A program made the position numbers and the translations under genes. A stretch of 64,000 nucleotides of DNA from Sarcomyxa edulis. Taxonomy: Eukaryota; Basidiomycota; Agaricomycetes; Agaricales; Mycenaceae. Location: NCBI GenBank assembly GCA_009761415.1, contig QUOL01000016.1:1-64000 (forward strand), written 5' to 3'. The notes under the pieces are model-generated. The model was not told where the DNA came from, ran no database searches, and saw nothing but the letters and a program-made list of their open reading frames with translations. Position 1 is the first letter of the stretch, and every line of letters begins with the position of its first letter. Below, one piece after another: positions 9,529 through 19,706 of this stretch.

Positions 9529-10541
9529 CCTCATCGGACTTAGGACTGACGTCTCGGACCGATAAGAGGTGTCCGAACGGACTCCGTGCAGCCACTGTTA
9601 ACCGTTGGATTTTCCGGACCGTGCCTTATCAGAAGCAGTAAAGACGCATGTTCTTCGGTATAGATGCTCACGGAACGATTGTGAATGCCACATGCAAAAG
9701 AACACGAGCTGGCCGCCACGTCGCGCCGCTACCCTGGGACCATCTTTTCGACTATTGTCGCAGGTCCTTGCCTCACCTGATACACTTCGCCGTGTCTCGT
9801 TCCTTCGCAAAGATTTCGCAAGATCGCGGTCACATCACCCGCACACGTATTAACCCGCACAGTCTCAACTGCGCCGTAAGAACAACGACGATCAGGACGC
9901 AAGCCACCTCGATCTAAACGGCCATGACTTCATGAAGCCACTGGCGCTTGACGGCTGTCGGCTTTGAGCGCTGTAGAAATGCAACTGCATCATCTTGAAG
10001 AAGAGAACAGCATCTTGCGCCGGCCGAGTTATTGAACGGGACGAGAAGATCATCCTGACATCGCATATCGGCGAGGCTACGGAAGAACGAAATGATGACC
10101 AGGCCACTGAGCGATATAGCGAAATTGTAAAGGAGAAAAGCTCTGAAAGCATTAATAACCTCTCTCCGTTCTCATCTCACTCGCCTCCCCTCTGAACTTT
10201 CCTCTCATCAAGAGCCGCTGACGGAGTTACGAACTGTCCGCGATTCAAATGTCTGCGCACAGCGGGTGGAATCATCGGACATCGGTACCCTTTATAAAGG
10301 AGGTTGGGAGGCTGCCCGAAATCGTTGTTGCCCTCCGGACTGACAGTGCATTCCATAAACTACAAGATCTCTGAACACGGCACGCGAAAGGAGTGTTTAC
10401 CCATTAAAGTACCAACGACGACAAAAACCCCCTCGGTCACATCCAGGAAAGCTTCCCCGCTACGCGTGCGTTCTGAAATGCGAATTTCCGACTATTAGTA
10501 TCCCTCTGAGGGGCCCAAAGAACGAGACCGACGGCGCCTGC
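9529..10541. other. Conserved spacer 'F' between antisense genes E and G, coding status unresolved
   Basis: This kilobase is kept in the inner element (18008-19023) but has more indels than the flanking genes. On the + strand one frame near 9655-9700 encodes R-Y-R-C-S-R-N-D-C-E-C-H, and the two copies there differ by silent changes in the N-D-C codons. Around 9975-10130 the + strand reads a charged, coiled-coil-like segment (L-E-E-E-N-S-I-L-R, then E-R-D-E-K-I-I-L) split between two frames. On the minus strand a TATAAAG at about 10291 precedes a short ATG frame that is shortened in the inner copy. I could not build a gene that is intact in both copies. A decayed gene is likely. Confidence 0.4.
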
Positions 10542-10785
10542 TTACCAGAACACCAGGTCCTCAAATTCGGGATACTCCTTTGCCCCGCCAGTCAATGAAG
10601 CGTTAACGTCGGCCTCATCTTTTAGTGACTGAAGCATTTCCCTCCTCTGACCGACGCTGCTGAGGGCCCAGTCCCCGTGAAATCCGACCTTGTCATAAAC
10701 GATAAGACTGAACTCCATCATACGGGATACCTCTGAAGGAATTTTAAATTCGGCGGCGTTGGCATCGGTCCTGGCCCGCTGACGG
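10542..10785 (-). pseudogene. Antisense gene G, outer copy, C-terminal part cut off by the inner element
   Basis: These bases encode the last 80 or so residues of gene G (…Q-R-A-R-T-D-A-N-A-A-E onward to …F-E-D-L-V-F-W stop). The reading frame runs straight into the 5' LTR of the inner element at 10786. The missing N-terminal part is found at 22554-22913, beyond the inner element's 3' LTR. The intact version is at 19024-19626 in the inner element. Gene G of the outer element is therefore disrupted in this genome. Confidence 0.85.
10782..10785 (+). repeat. Target-site duplication (acgg), left side of inner element
   Basis: The bases acgg directly before the 5' LTR are repeated at 22554-22557 directly after the inner 3' LTR. 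The undisturbed site in the inner element's own copy of gene G (around 19262-19266) has acgg once. This fixes the element ends as TGTGAGG...CATCACA. Confidence 0.85.
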
Positions 10786-12534
10786 TGTGAGGATGCCAGC
10801 ATCCCCAGCCAAGGAATCGACAACTATACAACAACCTACTCTTATGCGACTCCCCAGACATAGCTAACTACAGAGACACTGGTGGTATTACCACAAACGA
10901 CTTACTTTTCGAATGACCGGACACTGAAAGACACCAAGTACCCGCTACTTGACGGTTCCTCCCCGAAAGCGGCCTCTTCATCCACTCACGAAACGCTAAC
11001 CCGCCTTCGGTCACGTCTCAGAACGTTTTGGAATACCTGAAATCACACACGAACAACTTCTCCGAAGGAAATCTACCGCCAGAACCCAATTCCCTATCGT
11101 CGTTTCACCTGACCGAAGGCCCAATGTACTCGATCACCTCTCCGCAGCCCCCTAGATCCTTCGGACAGATCCCAAATCGTTTCAGCAGGCTCCCTTTCAC
11201 CTCTAGAAGACCTCATCGAGAGATACTTCACCGATAAAACATTGCCACCAGTCGACATACCGCCAACGTGATGCTTACTGCCCTGAGCTGTTCTTCCTAT
11301 CAAATCGGACATATTCCCTTTACATTGTGATCTCAATTCACACCTTTCCATGCATCTGGACGCCTCGTTAAGACCTCCGTCCACCCTGACCAAGTGGTGC
11401 TACGGAATATTCTTCCCTCTGTGTTTATCACATGACACAGCACTTGTAAGCGAGGTATCGCCCGCTAACAAAGACACTACAGGTCTCCGCCTAGCAACCC
11501 ACATCAAATTCACTCTTCTCGGACAACTTTGGCCGTCGCATCTTGGAAAAATCTATCGGAAGCTCCCCATCATCCTGCTCACTCGGACATGTTTCATCCC
11601 TTCACAAATTCACCTTGCAACGCTTTCAGAAAACACCTCAGGCCCTAACCTTTCACACTGAGCGAGGTTCGGACACATCAAAACCAATACCGGATCTGTT
11701 TCATCATTGGAGATCTCGGGGACCTTGGGATGGCACTCGGGGTGAAGAATTAGGCAAGGACAGGGAAGGAATTCATATATAAAGTAGGATAGGACATGGA
11801 GAACGGTAGATAGAACCAGTGTGGACGAGAACCAGAGGAACATACCCGAATCGACCAACTACCCAGTCACTCTCTATAGGAATTCTATCTCTTTCTCATA
11901 CTTCTGAAACCGAGACAAGGAACGATTACAGGAGTCGGTCAAAACAAGAGAAAAAGGACTTGATTCAGTCGGCAGTACCACTCCCGGAACAAAGGAAGCT
12001 CTCCGAAATCAGTCCAGAACTATCCGAAACCCTCGAAGCTCTTCGAAATCAGTTCAAGAACTGTCCGAAACCTTCGATAGCTCTCCGAAGACGTTTTACA
12101 GCTATACAAAGCATCGGTCAGCTCACCAAAAGCTGTCCGAGGCCCTCGTAGGTTCTCCAAGAACGAACTTATAGCTGTCCGAAGCCCTCGATAGCTCTCC
12201 GAAGACGTTTTATAAGCCGTCCAAAGCATCGATCAGCTCTCCGAAAGCTGTCCGAGGCCTTCGTAGGTTTTCCAAGAACAAACCTATAGCTGTCCGAAGC
12301 CTCTAAACGGCTTACCGAGAACGAACCTACAAGTCCGAAGCTTACCTCTCACCTCATCATCTCATACCCACCTCACCACCGTTTTACGGACACATTATCC
12401 AAACACAAGTCATTGGGCATTAGGATTTCTCGCTACGTAAAATCCCCTCCGAGAAAACGTCACCTTACCCCCTAGAGGCGAACTATAGTTAGGAGTCTAG
12501 CACATCTACTCCTAGCGCCGCAGTCCTCATCACA
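10786..12534 (+). repeat. 5' LTR of inner element
   Basis: It starts TGTGAGGATGCC and ends CCTCATCACA, so it has TG...CA ends. A TATATAAA at 11776-11783 is a good U3 promoter for + strand transcription. Downstream of it, 11995-12335 is full of imperfect copies of a 10-12 bp unit like AGCTCTCCGAAG, arranged partly as a 114-bp block repeated twice (from 12075 and from 12189). The open frames in the LTR on both strands are not supported as genes. Confidence 0.95.
11776..11783 (+). promoter_or_regulatory. TATA box of the LTR promoter
   Basis: TATATAAA is present in all three LTRs (11776, 21795 and 25082). It lies about 990 bp into the LTR, so U3 is long and R/U5 is about 720 bp. Transcription would run on the + strand, in the direction of gag-pol. 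Confidence 0.6.
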
Positions 12535-12536
12535 AC

Positions 12537-12554
12537 TGGAGCCCACCGCGAGGG
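12537..12554 (+). other. Primer binding site of inner element
   Basis: Two bases after the LTR end, TGGAGCCCACCGCGAGGG begins with TGG, complementary to the universal tRNA 3' CCA, as expected for minus-strand priming. I do not assign the tRNA. The matching site of the outer element is left of the window. Confidence 0.7.
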
Positions 12555-12564
12555 GATTTAAAAG

Positions 12565-12828
12565 GTGTCTACTAGACGAGTTACCCGAGCCCAAACTCGT
12601 TTAGCTGAAGCAGAGCTTCAAGCCTTCTCTCAAACTTCCCGTATACCACATTTATCCGTCTATTATCCATAAAACGACCCCTCCGAAGAAATCACTCCGT
12701 CCGAATCATCGATAAAATCTCGATTGATCCTCATCCTAGACGCTTCCTTCCAAAACATAGACATCACACAGAAAAAGAATCACTTCTCACCCCTATCTAC
12801 AAGACGCCACTCCCGACAAGTATATTAG
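12565..12828 (+). pseudogene. Short gag remnant of the inner element
   Basis: Just after the primer site the + strand reads S-T-R-R-V-T-R-A-Q-T-R-L-A-E-A-E-L in a 35-codon frame that starts GTG instead of ATG. A shifted frame then runs to 12828 (S-E-E-I-T-P-S-E-S-S onward). The position, a polar leader-type sequence right after the PBS, suggests the N-terminus of Gag. The rest of gag and all of pol are missing. The family assignment is by position only. Confidence 0.5.
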
Positions 12829-12940
12829 AACAAAATACACGTCTCTCGGTGCCCGGAATTAAAAGAAACAGGATCGTGGATTATTTTCTTATAAAAATAC
12901 ATAGGAAACAAAAATATCACTTTCAATCCAAACTACTGTT

Positions 12941-14703
12941 TTACGCGGTATCGGCCTGCTCCTCCTCGAAAATAAACCCGTATTGATCCTCAACTTGCGA
13001 TATTGCGGCATCGATAACGCCCGACAACTGATCACGGATGACCGGGGCGAGCTTACCGAAAACCTCAACACCAGCAGCGCCGTCAAGTATCTTGACCTTC
13101 AAGCCGTCAACCATTAACTTCCATTTTTCTCGACGACCTGTGACCTGCTGATTTTGGGAGGCAAACGAGGGATCGACCAAGGAAGGTCCAGGGATGCCGG
13201 ATGGCTCAACGTTACCCGTATCATCGAAACCTTCGGACCGAATTGCGGGTTCTTGCAGAGGAACGACCTTGCGAGTTTCGGGCATACGCATCTCGCCGAA
13301 AGAGATCGGCACTTCAGACAAAGCGCTACTGGGTGCTGGCTCCGCAGCGTGACGACCACCGACGAGCTTGGGTACTGCAAATAAAACAGAGAGCAATAGA
13401 TTCAAGAGGAATGCGATCCTTGAATAGAAAAGAAAACGCACCACGAATTTTTAAAGGTACGAACTGGGATCCCTCGACACCGACCGGTGAAACCTCGCGA
13501 GCCTTCCCCTTTCCCTTGTCTCTAGAAGGCATTTCTCGCCGCTCATCGATGATCGAGGGACCGGGAAGACTATCGGAGGTTTCGGGCACGGGAGCGACTT
13601 TCTTTGGGGCGATGACGATTTCCCCCAGTTCGATGGCCCGAGAAAGATCGAGAAGGCCTTCGTCTTCGTGGATGTCGCAACCGGTTCTCCGAGCAAAGCA
13701 CCTGTCGCAGGCATGACTACGATGTCCGTTACAAGTAACGTTGTGCTTGATACATCTGCTGCAACGCCAGTCCTATAAAGTGGGGTTTTTAGTACTAAGA
13801 GGAGGAACGGAAGAGAAAAAACGCACTAGATGACGAATGAGATAAGGCTGTTGAGCCTTCAAGATACGACCTGCTCTTTTCGAAGAAATACCGGGGGGCT
13901 TCTTGATGGGAACCGCGCGAGTTGCTGAGGGAGGAAGAACTACAATACGAGGACGAACGACGTCCGTATCGAACTCCTTCCTTGTGCGTTTAACTCCCCG
14001 AGGACGTCTGACTCTCATATCGGGGAACGGGGCGTCTGCTTCCGAACTCTCGGGGTTGACAGCGAACGGGGTGCCGGTGGTTGCTGGGGGTGGGTTTGTT
14101 GCATGAACTATAGCGTTGCCGCTAGGACCAGAATCGGTGTCTCCGGCTAAAAGGAATGGATCGGAATCAGTAAATGGAGAACGAGAAAATGAAAAAAAAA
14201 ACTAACTTACCGAGCTCGTCGATCTCGTCCTCGGACAAATTGGGAAACTCGGACGTCCCCAGTATCTTTTCGAAGCTACCGTACCAAGGAGCAGGAGTCT
14301 CTTCCTTCGCGGGAAGGAAGAGGGGAGTACGACGAGGAGGAAGGTTATATTCAAGGGCCTCTAGAAAGAAGTCGGGGACGACGATGAGTTGACGTACGAA
14401 GCCGATGATATCATCGTCCAACGTAGGAAATTCATCGAAGGCTGGAGGAAAGGGGGGCGTCCACCCAATGTGCAGGAATGCCACACAAACTGAATGGAGC
14501 TCCTCGCGACTTCTAGCGGTTGTTGGTCGGAGCTCCTCGACCAAACCATACTCAGTACCGGGAATTTTTCGTGACGAATTCATTGAGGCCATGACCCGTG
14601 CCGGGACCGTTGTTGTAGGAAGGCCACCGGATAGTGCCAGATTGAAAGCCTCGGAGAACGTGAAATCGGGGGCGGTCTGGGACGATGACGATGGTGGAGC
14701 CAT
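12941..14703 (-). CDS. Antisense gene B: Zn2Cys6-like cysteine-cluster protein (paralogue of gene A)
   Basis: Exons 14703-14211, 14146-13827, 13772-13442 and 13374-12941 (493+320+331+434 nt) give 525 residues. Introns have GTAAGT, GTGCGT and GTGCGT donors, and all phases agree. The start chosen is the ATG at 14703 (M-A-P-P-S-S-S-S); an upstream exon is possible. The N-terminal domain has S-S-R-K-I-P-G-T and V-V-P-D-F-F-L-E-A-L, as in gene A. A basic region (R-R-P-R-G-V-K-R-T-R-K) follows. The cysteine cluster C-x2-C-x6-C-x7-C-x2-C-x6-C comes directly after the second intron. The C-terminus is acidic, with I-L-D-G-A-A matching L-L-D-G-A-S in A. A nuclear or nucleic-acid-binding role is an inference. 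A and B are clearly diverged, unlike the other duplicated genes. Confidence 0.82.
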
Positions 14704-15521
14704 TGGAGTGGTCTTAGGAGGTAATGGGAGAGGTGATCGAGGCGCGTTTGGTGCTGGAAAGGTGATGGGCAGAGGGCGAGAGAGATTTGATCGATAAAGT
14801 TCGAAAGTGATTCCATACCTCGGCGATCTCATTTCGGGTATCTCCAGGCACGTGTTGATCTAATCGCGCTTCGCATCTCGCGGCAGCACCAAACAAAGGG
14901 GAGGCCGATGCCAAACATCCACTTGTAACCGAAGGATCGGACAGCCTAAAGGAGATCGAGCTCGATCACCTCGAAGGACGAAGAAAATCGAGACCGGAGA
15001 ATGACAAGCAAGGAGATAAAAGTCATCGGAGCAAGCGTTTCCAGGCGAATAAGCACGACTGGAAATAAAATAACGGAAGTCATCGAACGTAAAAAGTTAA
15101 GGGTTAAACGGTACCCAGGAAGTCAATAAGAAGAACGAACGATTAAAGCAAGCACGAAACGGACAAGTCTGCGCCATGGGAGTCATAAACCCATAACGGA
15201 TAGAGAGCGACGGCTCTCCTGTACACAGTGACGAAATACTGCGAAAAGACCACGGACGACAAACGATCGAAAGAAATTGGAAGAAAAACGACTATGCGGG
15301 GTTCGGAGACGGTAGATCTGGCTGGCCAGCGGATCTACCGACGCAGACCGAACCCAATTATGCGCTGATATGATTAAAAGTATGCAACTCACAACGTTTT
15401 ACAGATTTTCGAGGAGACCGAGACGCTGGGTCTCACACTATGCAAAATTATGAACGAATTATGCGCCTGTTATCAGGCATTTATTATACAGAAACAAGGA
15501 ATCGGAAACTCATCGGACGGT
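14704..15521. other. Upstream of gene B and start of the duplicated block
   Basis: The minus strand at 14835-14870 encodes V-P-G-D-T-R-N-E-I, conserved with the same place before gene A, probably in a leader exon ending at a GTATGG donor. From about 15175 the sequence matches the outer element from about 6700 with few differences. No further gene was seen. Confidence 0.5.
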
Positions 15522-16457
15522 CTACAGAATGGTAGTATCAGGTACCGCTCCAGCTCCTCGACGATTAGCCCTTGCCCCTCCGCGACCTCTCCCACGCGTC
15601 GCAGCGTTCCGAGGATCTACCTGTCCGAAAGTTCCAGGGCCGAAATGAACTTGGTGGAGGCCTCCGAGACGAGGATCGGGAACGTCTCCATGAAGACGGA
15701 CCTCTTCAAAACCCTCTTTCACGGGAAACCTCGCGACGAAGGGGACAAGAGGATATTGAGGAGCAGGAAGAACAGGATTGGGAACGAAAGCCGCCCGCAA
15801 TCTGAGCAGGTCGTTAACTTGCTGCTGCTTCATTTCGGGGAGCACGCCGTACACGTTGTACGCATCGGACGACTCAAATCCATCGAAATCCAGGGCAGTT
15901 CCGACGTATCCGACCTAGAAAAAGACGAAAAGAAATAAATCAACGAAGAATGAGAACCAAGAAATATGTAAAACATGCCTGGGCAACCATCTCGCTCTTC
16001 ACCGACGACAAAAGATACCCAACGTTCCTAACGTTGACCGCAACGTAGTCCCCCTCGAAACCAAAGTTCTTCAGAAAGAACTCGAGCATGGCGACGGTAG
16101 AGGTGGCTTGAGCGGGAATTGGAATGGTATCCCAAGAGCCTGATTTAATGGCCTCGGAGGCTCGGAGTTTCATAGCTTGATGCTGGACGGACGATGTTGA
16201 AAGAGGAACGATGAAGGAAAAACAAGCGAGCCGCTTACTACGTAATTGACGATCCGGGTGAGGAGGGTCCTGACCCAGAGCCTTTCCTCGAGAGGAACGT
16301 CCGTCGGACACCTCCCATTAACGGAGAGATGAACGATGCCTAGGAGGCTACGAATTGACCGAGACCAGATGGTGGTCGGAGACCTCTCATTTTCGAGGTC
16401 GGGATCCTGGGGATTTTCGGGAAAGCGGTTTGCAGACAAACGGAGAATAAAGGACAT
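15522..16457 (-). CDS. Antisense gene C, inner copy
   Basis: Exons 16457-16239, 16182-15979 and 15914-15522 give the same 271-residue layout as the outer copy. The second intron starts GCATGT here and GCACGT in the outer copy, so both copies keep a GC donor. Residue differences from the outer copy include K/R, A/T, G/A and V/G in the Arg-Gly-rich tail and T/S in exon 2. The frame is intact. TATATAAA lies at 16509-16516. No function is known. Confidence 0.7.
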
Positions 16458-16558
16458 CGTTGATGGAACTTTACTGACTTAAGGATCAGAGCAAACGATT
16501 CGGGGAGGTTTATATATGCAGACTACAATAAGTGGCATATGATTCTGGGAGCGTTACT

Positions 16559-17277
16559 TTACTCCGTCGTTTCCTCCTCCGACCCTGGCCAGTCCTCTGC
16601 GTCGCTATATCCTGCACCTTCGGACTCCCCCTCGACTACGACAACGCGCTTAGGTACGACCCTTTCGAGGAGATCGAGACGGATCGATCTGGTCATCGCG
16701 CTTTCCAACGCGGCAACCCCGGGCTTCTCGTACTCCGGCCAATCGAAGGCATCTTCAGCCGACGCGTAAGCTGCCAGGGCGCGTATGCTAAGCTCGGTAA
16801 GAGCTCGGACGGCTTCGACCTCCCAATGAATGGGGCTTGCTGGCTGAATTCGGACAGCCCGACAAATCAAGCGCAAATGGCTGATCGTTCTATTCATCTC
16901 GGACGGAATCGTGTATAATCGTCTGTCCTGCTTGTTCAGGTCCTGCCACTGGCTGTGGAAGTGGACCTGTTACCGATCAAGTGAAAACCCGTTAAACGAT
17001 AAGATCGATAAGGGTCGAGTTTAGACCAACGTACCGCGAGGAGCAACACGATTTGCGCATTGCAGTAGTAGGGAACCCTCTCGCGACCAGTTAAAGCTAC
17101 GAAGTAGCCATCGGGCCCGAGTTCACGGAATATAAAATCGGCAACGAGGCCGACAGCGGGGCGCAGGAGGCACCTGAGATAGTGAATCATTCCGTCACGA
17201 TCAAGGATATCGAACGTTGCTGCCTCTTGGGCAAGAGTGTTCAAAAGGACTTGGTGTAGGGGTTCCATAATTTTCAT
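16559..17277 (-). CDS. Antisense gene D, inner copy
   Basis: Exons 17277-17035 and 16966-16559 with the same GTACGT intron give 216 residues. Exon 1 with the Y-L-R-C-L-L-R-P-A-V signature is unchanged. Exon 2 differs at three positions (E/D, M/T, D/V). Nothing breaks the frame. TATAAAG lies at 17318-17324, 41 nt before the ATG. Confidence 0.75.
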
Positions 17278-17362
17278 GGGCTCTGCGGTGACCTGTACGG
17301 AGGAATTGATTCACCCTCTTTATACTAAAAATATCGCGCTATTCAGCTATCGGACACCCCTT

Positions 17363-17958
17363 CTACTTGCCCGTACCCTCCCCTGCCAACCGTATCACGT
17401 ACTCCGGAAATTCTACGGCAACTGCCTCTCGGTGCATTACAGGGACGATAGACCAAAGGAACTCCTTCGTTAAATCCTTCCTCTTCACAAGTAGATCTTC
17501 ATCGTACCCGAGCTCAACTCCGTGATGGATAAGGAATAGCTGCACCATGCTTGCGAGGCGCAACGCTTCTGACGGAACCACGGCCTCGTCTCCTCGGCCA
17601 ATTGCCGTCACTCTATCCCTAAACCGTAGAATGGCATCCTAGAAGACGTAAGATTAACACTCCGAAGCTCACCGAGTGAACCACGGACGCCTACCAAATG
17701 ATCCAACACGATGCGGAACCAGCCTTTCGTCTCGCTCCATATGATCGGTTCAACGGTGTCTCTCGGGGAACTCGTTATAAGATAAGCCGCGTACCCCCGC
17801 TCGACGATCTCCACCATAGGGCGGAGGCGGAATCGAAGGAAGTTTGTAAAGCCCTCGGTAGGAGCGAAATCCCCGGCAAGAACTTCAGGAGGATGAGCGT
17901 ACGACAAAAACTCGTCTCGGAGAGCTTGAGTAAACGATGAACTAACGACATGCGACAT
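17363..17958 (-). CDS. Antisense gene E, inner copy
   Basis: Exons 17958-17695 and 17638-17363 give 179 residues. The signature reads F-L-R-F-R-L-R-P-M-V-E-I-V. The intron and TATA box (18001-18007) match the outer copy. The differences from the outer copy are few and mostly conservative. Confidence 0.75.
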
Positions 17959-19023
17959 TTTGGCTGGAATAACGATGGCTATCCTGCGCCAGCTGGCGTT
18001 CTTTATACCTCGTCGGACTTAGGACTGACGTCTCGGACCGATAAGAGGTGTCCGAACGGACTCCGTGCGGCAACTGTTAACCGTTGGATTTTCCGGACCA
18101 TGCCTTATCAGAAGCAGTAAAAATGCCTGTACTTCGGTATAGATGCCCACGGAACGACTGCGAATGCCACATGCAAAAGAACACGAGCTGGCCGCCACGT
18201 CGCGCCGCTACCCTGGGACCATCTTTGTCGACTATTGTCGCAGGCCCTTGCCCCACCTGATACACTTCGCCGTGTCTCGTTCCCTTCGCAAAGATTCCGC
18301 GAGTTCACAGTCACATCGCTCGCACACGTATTAACCCGAACAGTCTCAACTGCGCCGTAAGAACAACGACGGTCAGGACGCAAGCCACCTCGATCTAAAC
18401 GACTATGACTTCATGAAGCCACTGGCGCTTGACGGCTGTCGGCTTTGAGCGCTGTAGAAATGCAACTGCATCATCTTGAAGAAGAGAACAGCATCTTGCG
18501 CCGGCCGAGTTATTGAACGGGACGAGAAGATCATCCTGACATCGTATAAAGGCGAGGCTACGGAAGAACGAAATGATGACCAGGCCACTGAGCAATATAG
18601 CGAAACTGTAAAGGAGAAAAGCTCTGAAAGCATTAATAACCTCTCTCCGTTCTCATCTCACTCGCCTTCCCTCTGAACTTTCCTCTCATCAAGAGCCGCT
18701 GACTGAGTTACGAACTGTCCGCGATTCAAAATGTCTGCGCACAGCGGGTGGAATCATCGGACATCGGTACCCCTTATAAAAGAGGTTGGGAGGCTGCCCG
18801 AGACCGTCGTTGCCCTCCGAACCGACAGTGCATTCCATAAACTACAAGATATTCAAACGCGGCACGCGAAAGGAGTGTTTATCCGTTAAAGTACCAACGA
18901 CGACAAAAACCCCCTCGGTCACATCCAGGAAAGCTTCCCCGCTACGCGTGCGTTCTAAAATGCGAATTTCCGACTATTAGTATCCCTCTGAGGGGCCCAA
19001 AGAACGAGACCGACGGCGCCTGC
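17959..19023. other. Spacer 'F', inner copy
   Basis: This is the counterpart of 9529-10541. It differs by several one- to three-base indels that shorten every candidate frame, for example near 18226 and 18730. No gene is intact in both copies. Confidence 0.4.
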
Positions 19024-19626
19024 TTACCAGAACACCAGGTCCTCAAATTCGGGATACTCCTTTGCCCCGCCAGTCAATGAAGCGTTAACGTCGGCCTCAT
19101 CTTTTAGTGACTGAAGCATTTCCCTCCTCTGACCGACGCTGCTGAGGGCCCAGTCCCCATGAAATCCGACCTTGTCATAAACGATAAGACTGAACTCCAT
19201 CATACGGGATACCTCTGAAGGAATTTTAAATTCGGCGGCGTTGGCATCGGTCCTGGCCCGCTGACGGTATGCAACGATGAGTTCCTGCGCAGAAGGATTT
19301 TTTTTTAGTATCTCTGCGTTGCCCCGCTGAAAAACGGTGGAAGCCCGTACAACGTTCTCGACGAAAAACCGCATAAGCCGCCTCGACAGTGTATACTGCC
19401 CGATAACGCTATCGGTGTCATCGGGAAATGCTGTCACCCTATGGGGAAGCGTCGCCTGGATGACACCGAACATCATACGAAGGCGTTTGCGGAAGAATCC
19501 ATCGAAGCCCTCGTGCGGATAGAAGACGGGTCGAATAAAGGACGGGACGTTCAGCGTCATGAAGTAGTCGCAGAGCCTCTCGCGAGCCATTTGCATACTG
19601 CGGGCAGGCATTTCGATTTTCAACAC
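19024..19626 (-). CDS. Antisense gene G, inner copy (intact): 200-residue family protein
   Basis: A single exon encodes 200 residues. The family signature is present as E-G-F-D-G-F-F-R-K-R-L-R-M-M-F-G-V-I, followed by a helix-rich part and C-terminal P-E-F-E-D-L-V-F-W. A TATAAA lies at 19641-19646, only 15 nt before the first ATG, so translation may start at the Met six codons further in (M-P-A-R-S). The last sense codon overlaps a GTAAGC donor, so an additional 3' exon cannot be excluded. The outer copy of this gene is the one split by the inner element. Confidence 0.72.
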   Translation of the reverse strand: MLKIEMPARSMQMARERLCDYFMTLNVPSFIRPVFYPHEGFDGFFRKRLRMMFGVIQATLPHRVTAFPDDTDSVIGQYTLSRRLMRFFVENVVRASTVFQRGNAEILKKNPSAQELIVAYRQRARTDANAAEFKIPSEVSRMMEFSLIVYDKVGFHGDWALSSVGQRREMLQSLKDEADVNASLTGGAKEYPEFEDLVFW

Positions 19627-19640
19627 GACGGGACTCGTCG

Positions 19641-19646
19641 TTTATA
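19641..19646 (-). promoter_or_regulatory. TATA box of antisense gene G
   Basis: The minus strand reads TATAAA just upstream of gene G. It is also present upstream of the split outer copy near 22930. Spacing to the first ATG is short. Confidence 0.4.
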
Positions 19647-19706
19647 TGTACATGAAGACTGCATGCCCTCGATCACCTCTCCGAACCCTTCCCTCTTCTC
19701 GCCGCC

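Noticed and set aside
10786..12534. Open frames on both strands of the LTR, for example + 11350-11661, + 11819-12151 and - 11094-11393, repeated in all three copies
   Set aside because: They recur only because the LTR recurs. They lie across the promoter and the tandem repeats, and have no protein-like composition or splice partners.
14580..14816. Minus frame with L-S-H-Y-L-L-R-P-L-Q-W-L, similar to the family signature
   Set aside because: It overlaps the start of gene B in another frame and lacks the rest of the family pattern. Gene B's frame is supported by homology to gene A and by phases of three introns.
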